From contig CAWIVY010000001.1 in NCBI GenBank assembly GCA_963839615.1, forward strand, positions 248,001 through 312,000: 64,000 bases of DNA. Reading direction: 5' to 3'. Positions 59,874 through 64,000 of this stretch are shown one piece after another. Source of the DNA: DASQMT01 sp963839615 (GTDB taxonomy: Bacteria > Actinomycetota > Thermoleophilia > Solirubrobacterales > Solirubrobacteraceae). The first letter of the stretch is position 1. Every line of letters starts with the position of its first letter. Made by a program: the position numbers and the translations under genes. The notes beneath the pieces were generated by a model that was not told the origin of the DNA, did not search any database, and worked only from the letters and a program-made list of their open reading frames with translations.

Positions 59874-61838
59874 ATGACGGGCATCCTCGCTGAGCCGCAC
59901 GAGGCTCGTCCGCGTAGACCGGACGACGTGCCACCGCCGCGCACTGCCGCCAGCGGCGCGCTAGCGGCGGCGCCCTTCGGCGTCGCTCTTGCGCTGCTGC
60001 TGATCGCCCTGTGGTCGGACGGGGCCTTCGCCCTGCGCCATTGGGGCCCCTTGGCGGTGTTCATCTTCGCGGCGCTGATCTTCGCCGGCACGAGCGCCCT
60101 CGGAAGCCGGGCGGCTGCAGTGCTCGTCGTCGCGATCTGGGCGTTCGCCGGCTGGTCGGTGCTGTCGGCGTTGTGGGCGGACTCGCCCGGCCGAGCGCTC
60201 GAAGGTGGCGCCACGAACCTGTTCTACGCCGGGCTCGTGAGCCTGCCGCTGCTCACGCTGCCCGATCGCGTCTGGGCGATCCGCGGCGCGCGAGCGGTCG
60301 GGGTCGGGCTTGCGCTGCTGGTCGGCGCGACCACGCTGGTCTGCCTGTTCGGAGGCGACGAGCAGTTCCTCGCCGGGCGCCTGAACGACCCTGTCGAGTA
60401 CCGCAACGCGACCGCGGCGCTGTTCGCGCTCGCGTTCTGGCCGCTCGTCTGCGTCGCGGCGCAGCGCGGAGCGCATCCGTTGCTGCGCTCCGGCGCCTTC
60501 AGCGGGGCGGTGATGGCGCTCGGGCTCGCGTATCTGACGCAGTCGCGCGGAGTCGTGGTCGGATTCGCCTGCGGCGCGATCGTCGCGCTCGCCTTCGGCC
60601 CCGACCGGCTTCGCCGCGCGTGGCTGACGCTGTTCGCCGCCGGGCTGCTCGCGGTCGCGTCCGGCAATCTGCTGGAGCCCTACGACGTCTTCGTCGAGAC
60701 GCGAACGACCGACCCCGCGGCGATCGATGGTGCGATGAGCACGCTCGTCACCTTGAGCATCGCCGGCTTCTTCGCCGCGCTGCTGCTCGCGTTGTTCGAC
60801 GGCGGCCTGCGCATCTCGGCACGCTCCGAGCGCACGATGCGAGGCGTTGCCGGCGGCGCCCTGGCGCTGCTCAGCGTCGCCGCTCTCGCCGGCGGGCTGA
60901 TCGCGGTCGGCAACCCGGCCACGTTCGTGAGCGACAAGGTGGACGAGTTCAAGAACCTCGACGTCGCGGCGCCGGGCGAGACGCGGCTCGGGTCGACCGG
61001 CGGCCAGCGCTACGACCTCTGGCGGATCGCCCTGAACGACCTGCGCGAGCACCCGGTAACCGGGGTGGGCGAGGGCAGCTACCCGACGAACTACTACGCC
61101 GAGCGGCGCACCGACCGCAATCTCTCGACGCCGCACAGCGTCGCCTTCGCCGCGCTGGCGGAGCTGGGCGTGGTCGGCCTGCTGCTGTTGCTCGCCGTGC
61201 CCCTCGCGGCGTTCGCCGCGCTGGCTGCGGGCTGGCGCTCCGCCTCGCTCAGCGAGCGGCGCTGGGGATCCGCGATGGTGGCCGGCGGCACCGTCCTGCT
61301 GGGGCAGGCGACGGTCGACTGGCTGTGGCAGATCCCGGGCCTGATGGGGCTGGGCCTGCTCTGCATCGCCGTCGGCGTCGCCTGCGTGAGCCTGCCGGCC
61401 GCCGGTGGCGCAGTCGTGCGGCAGCGCCGGCCATGGCGGATCGCGGCCATGGTCGTGCCGCTGCTCGCCACCGTGTTCGTGAGCGCGATCTACCTCTCGG
61501 ACGTCTACACGCGCTCCGCTCGCGCCCAGCGCGACGTCTCGCCGAGCGAGCAGCGCGCGGACGCCCGCAACGCGCAGCGGCTGAACCCGTACGCGATGGC
61601 GCCCCACTATCTCGAGGCCGGCGCGCTGGAGGGAGCCGGGAAGCGCTCGGCCGCGCGCGCCGAGTTGCTCGACGCGCTCGAGCTCGAGCCGAAGAACTTC
61701 GTGACGATGGCGCTGATCGGCGACCTGGAGACGCGCGCCGGCCATCGCGCTGCCGCGCGGGCGTGGTACCGGCGGGCACTCGCCCGCAACCCCGCCGACG
61801 TCGGGCTCCAGCAGCTTGCCGGCCGCGGCACGCAGTGA
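59874..61838 (+). CDS. O-antigen ligase/Wzy polymerase-like membrane protein with TPR tail
   Basis: A 654-residue protein with about 12 hydrophobic segments between residues 30 and 545. The large periplasmic loop has GQRYDLWRIALNDLREHPVTGVGEGSY and STPHSVAFAALAELGVVGLLLLL, the Wzy_C/O-antigen ligase signature. Residues 560-650 are TPR-like (PYAMAPHYLEAGALEGAGKRSAARAEL). It would polymerise or attach glycan outside the membrane. Its TGA overlaps the GTG of the next gene. Confidence 0.88.
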   Translation: MTGILAEPHEARPRRPDDVPPPRTAASGALAAAPFGVALALLLIALWSDGAFALRHWGPLAVFIFAALIFAGTSALGSRAAAVLVVAIWAFAGWSVLSALWADSPGRALEGGATNLFYAGLVSLPLLTLPDRVWAIRGARAVGVGLALLVGATTLVCLFGGDEQFLAGRLNDPVEYRNATAALFALAFWPLVCVAAQRGAHPLLRSGAFSGAVMALGLAYLTQSRGVVVGFACGAIVALAFGPDRLRRAWLTLFAAGLLAVASGNLLEPYDVFVETRTTDPAAIDGAMSTLVTLSIAGFFAALLLALFDGGLRISARSERTMRGVAGGALALLSVAALAGGLIAVGNPATFVSDKVDEFKNLDVAAPGETRLGSTGGQRYDLWRIALNDLREHPVTGVGEGSYPTNYYAERRTDRNLSTPHSVAFAALAELGVVGLLLLLAVPLAAFAALAAGWRSASLSERRWGSAMVAGGTVLLGQATVDWLWQIPGLMGLGLLCIAVGVACVSLPAAGGAVVRQRRPWRIAAMVVPLLATVFVSAIYLSDVYTRSARAQRDVSPSEQRADARNAQRLNPYAMAPHYLEAGALEGAGKRSAARAELLDALELEPKNFVTMALIGDLETRAGHRAAARAWYRRALARNPADVGLQQLAGRGTQ

Positions 61839-63040
61839 GCAGCCCGCCGCGGGTCCGCATACTCACGCACTACTTCCCGCCCGAGGTCGGCGCCCCGCAG
61901 GCTCGCCTCGCGGCGCTCGCCGGCGGCCTGGCGGCGCGCGGCATGGACGTGACCGTCCACACGGGCTTCCCGCACTATCCCGATGGGCGGGTCGCGCCGC
62001 CGTACCGCAACCGGCCGCTCGCCCGCGAGCTGGCGGCCGACGGCGTGCGCGTCCGGCGCAGCGCCGTCTGGCCGGCCGCCAACCGCGGCTTCGCCGGGCG
62101 GCTCGCCGATCACCTCGCGTTCGCCGGGTCGGCGCTGGCGACCGCAGGCAGCGGCGGGCCTGCGGACGTCGTCGTCGCCGAGAGCCCGCCGCTGTTCCTC
62201 GCCGCCGCGGCGGTCGGCTATGCCCGTGCCAAGCGGGCTGCGCTGGTGCTCCACATCGCCGACCTGTGGCCCGAGAGCGCGGTCGAGCTCGGCGCACTGC
62301 GCGACCGGCGCGCCATCGCCGTCGCGGCCGCGCTCGCCAGCTTCGCCTATCGCCACGCCGCGCTCGTGGTCGTGCCGACCGAGGGGATGGCGGCGACGCT
62401 GGCCGCCCGCGGCGTGCGGGTGCGCCGGATCGCGCCCGCGGTCGACGTCGAGCGCTTCGCGGTGACGGCGCCGCGCGAGCCGCAGGCGCCGCTGCGGCTG
62501 CTCTACGCGGGGACGATCGGGCTCGCGCACGGGCTCGAGACGCTCGTCGCCGCCGCCAGGCTGGCCGGGCCCGAGCGGATCAGCGTGACGATCGCGGGCG
62601 GCGGCGCGGAGGCCGAGGCGGTGCGCGCCGCCGCGCACGACCTCGGGCACGTGCGGCTGCTCGGCATCGTGCCGGCGCCGGAGATACCGCGGCTGTACGC
62701 CGACGCCGACGCGGGGGTCGTCCTGCTGCGCGACCGCCCGCTGTTCGCGGGCGCGTTGCCGACGAAGCTGCTCGAGGTGATGGCCGCCGGCCGGCCCGTC
62801 GTGCTCGCCGCCCGCGGGGAGTCCGCCGCGCTGATCGAGCGCACGGGCGCCGGGCTGGTCGTCGGTCCGGAGGATCCGGGGGCGCTGGCCGGCGCCTGCG
62901 CGCAGCTGCTGGCCGACCCACCCGCCGCCGCGGCGATGGGAGCTGCGGGGCGCGAGGCGGTGACGCGCGAGTTCGGGCGCGAGGCGATGGTGGACCGCTG
63001 GGTCGACGTGCTCGACGTCGCGCGGACGGCGGCCTTGTAG
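61835..63040 (+). CDS. Glycosyltransferase family 4 (WcaI/WbuB-like)
   Basis: A 401-residue GT4 from GTG 61835 (GTGA overlap with the polymerase gene). It has ILTHYFPPEVGAPQARLAALAGGLAARG, VHTGFPHYPDGRV, VVVAESPPLF, VLHIADLWPES, LLYAGTIGLAHGLETLVAAARL and LPTKLLEVMAAGRPVVLAA. This set is typical of WcaI/WbuB-type enzymes that add amino or deoxy sugars. Antisense to its 3' half runs the C-terminal extension of the glycoside-hydrolase-like gene. Confidence 0.9.
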   Translation: MSSPPRVRILTHYFPPEVGAPQARLAALAGGLAARGMDVTVHTGFPHYPDGRVAPPYRNRPLARELAADGVRVRRSAVWPAANRGFAGRLADHLAFAGSALATAGSGGPADVVVAESPPLFLAAAAVGYARAKRAALVLHIADLWPESAVELGALRDRRAIAVAAALASFAYRHAALVVVPTEGMAATLAARGVRVRRIAPAVDVERFAVTAPREPQAPLRLLYAGTIGLAHGLETLVAAARLAGPERISVTIAGGGAEAEAVRAAAHDLGHVRLLGIVPAPEIPRLYADADAGVVLLRDRPLFAGALPTKLLEVMAAGRPVVLAARGESAALIERTGAGLVVGPEDPGALAGACAQLLADPPAAAAMGAAGREAVTREFGREAMVDRWVDVLDVARTAAL

Positions 63041-64000
63041 GCGGCGTAGGCAGGCTTCGGCACCCCCGCCGCGGTCATGAGCCCGTTCTTGAGCCCGTCC
63101 GGCGCCTCCGGGCCGTCGAGCAGCGTCCACCATCCCACCCCGGCGACGTACGGCGTCCGGGCCGCGATCCGGTAGGCGGCGCGCACCCATGCCGCCTGCG
63201 CCTTGGGCGAGACGTAGAACGAGAAGGCGTAGCTGGCGTGCTCGGACTGGACCGTGAACTCCGACAGCCACAGCTTGGGACGCCGCCGCGGGTACGCGCG
63301 GCGCACTTCGGCCGCCAGCGTGTCGATGTCGGAGAAGTCGCGCAGCCCCTTGTAGTACGTGTCCTGCGAGAGCTTCGGGATGCGGGCCGAGAACGGGTTG
63401 TGGCCGTACCAGTCCAGCCGCGGCCGGCGGCCGTTCGGCAGCCGCATCCAGCGCAGGAAGTCAGGCGGCGTGACCTTGCCGAGCGTCCAGGTCATCCCGC
63501 CGATCACGACGTTCGAGCGGCGCTCGCGCTTGAGCGCCCGGTAGGCGGCGTCGAGGAGCACGGCGTACGCGCGCGGTCCGGCACGCCGGTTCCTCGGCAT
63601 CGGCGCGAACGAGCCGACGCGGGTCGGCTCGCCCCAGATCATCCAATGGCGGACCTGCGGATAGCGGCGCGCCGCGGCGACGAGGAAGTCGGCGTAGTCC
63701 CTGGCGCGCGTCGGGACCCTGGCGCCGTTGCGGCCGCCGGCCCAGCGCGGGGTCCGCTTGACGAGCAGCGCCACGCGGATGCCGGACGCCGTCGCGCCGT
63801 TGACCATCGCGTCGAGGGCGCCCGGCCAGCGGTAGGCGGGATCCGCCGGGTCGCGCGGCGAGACGGGGCGGGTGATCGCGATGTCGCGCCAGCTGACCTG
63901 CTCCTCGATCATGTCGACGCCGAGATCCTTGTAGACCGGGAAGGCGGAGCTGCCGTCGGGCATCCTGGCCGGACCCCAGATCGCCTTGATCCCGGCCTGC
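62503..64000 (-). CDS. Glycoside-hydrolase-like (TIM barrel) protein, N-terminus beyond window
   Basis: The frame enters from the right edge. Conserved-looking parts are YKDLGVDMIEEQVSWRDIA, VRHWMIWGEPTRVG (putative acid/base Glu in WGEP), WYGHNPFS, KLWLSEFTVQSEH (putative nucleophile Glu in LSEF) and VAGVGWWTLLDGP. This layout fits clan GH-A enzymes such as GH5/GH39-type glycosidases. Homology appears to end near 63040 (KPAYAAYKAAVR), but no stop occurs in frame until 62503, giving a 538-bp antisense overlap with the GT4 gene. A missed frameshift is possible. Confidence 0.65.
   Translation of the reverse strand, partial: QAGIKAIWGPARMPDGSSAFPVYKDLGVDMIEEQVSWRDIAITRPVSPRDPADPAYRWPGALDAMVNGATASGIRVALLVKRTPRWAGGRNGARVPTRARDYADFLVAAARRYPQVRHWMIWGEPTRVGSFAPMPRNRRAGPRAYAVLLDAAYRALKRERRSNVVIGGMTWTLGKVTPPDFLRWMRLPNGRRPRLDWYGHNPFSARIPKLSQDTYYKGLRDFSDIDTLAAEVRRAYPRRRPKLWLSEFTVQSEHASYAFSFYVSPKAQAAWVRAAYRIAARTPYVAGVGWWTLLDGPEAPDGLKNGLMTAAGVPKPAYAAYKAAVRATSSTSTQRSTIASRPNSRVTASRPAAPIAAAAGGSASSCAQAPASAPGSSGPTTSPAPVRSISAADSPRAASTTGRPAAITSSSFVGNAPANSGRSRSRTTPASASAYSRGISGAGTMPSSRTCPRSCAAARTASASAPPPAIVTLIRSGPASLAAATSVSSPCASPIVPA

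Overview
The window is very GC-rich DNA in which almost every codon of the real genes ends in G or C. Starts at GTG and TTG are common, and many starts sit 6-11 nt after a TANNNT hexamer, as in leaderless actinobacterial transcripts. No rRNA, tRNA, transposase, phage gene or CRISPR array is visible. The protein style (helicase-associated domain, coiled-coil glycosyltransferases, small Cys lipoproteins, CDP- and GDP-sugar enzymes) suggests a deep-branching actinobacterium such as a Thermoleophilia/Solirubrobacterales relative. That placement is inference; no marker gene is present.

The whole 64 kb is one cell-surface polysaccharide locus. From 1 to 11 kb lie glycosyltransferases, a WecG/TagA-type enzyme and the nucleotide-sugar genes: two sugar dehydrogenases, an NDP-sugar epimerase, GDP-mannose 4,6-dehydratase and CDP-glucose 4,6-dehydratase. 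From 11 to 20 kb come an alpha/beta-hydrolase-like capsule protein, a Wzx-type flippase with an unusual C-terminal helix-turn-helix domain, and several methyltransferases, one fused to a glycosyltransferase and one carrying a helicase-associated domain. From 20 to 34 kb two glycosyltransferase-pyruvyltransferase fusions flank a UDP-GlcNAc 2-epimerase, followed by TPR-containing glycosyltransferases and a second 2-epimerase. From 34 to 38 kb there is a secreted glucuronyl C5-epimerase-like protein, a GT4 and a duplicated beta-domain protein.

From 38 to 46 kb the DNA looks different: lower GC, two sulfotransferase-type genes, a glycosyltransferase and a second flippase, several of them broken by multiple one-base frameshifts although conserved motifs continue across the breaks. 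That pattern fits uncorrected indels or very recent decay. From 46 to 58 kb come very large modular enzymes (coiled coil-GT2-GT-B; methyltransferase-coiled coil; methyltransferase-coiled coil-GT2-WsaF-like) and a polysaccharide-deacetylase-like protein. From 59 to 64 kb come the initiating sugar transferase, an O-antigen polymerase/ligase-like protein with TPRs, a GT4 and a partial glycoside-hydrolase-like gene.

Taken together the genes describe Wzx/Wzy-type assembly: a polyprenyl-phosphate sugar transferase starts the chain, many GTs extend it, flippases export it and a Wzy-like protein polymerises it. Decoration includes methylation, pyruvylation, probable sulfation, hydroxylation and uronic-acid epimerisation. 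The most unusual features are a sigma-region-4-like domain shared by both flippases, one methyltransferase module reused with three different C-terminal halves, and a consistent leaderless promoter signature at transcription-unit heads.
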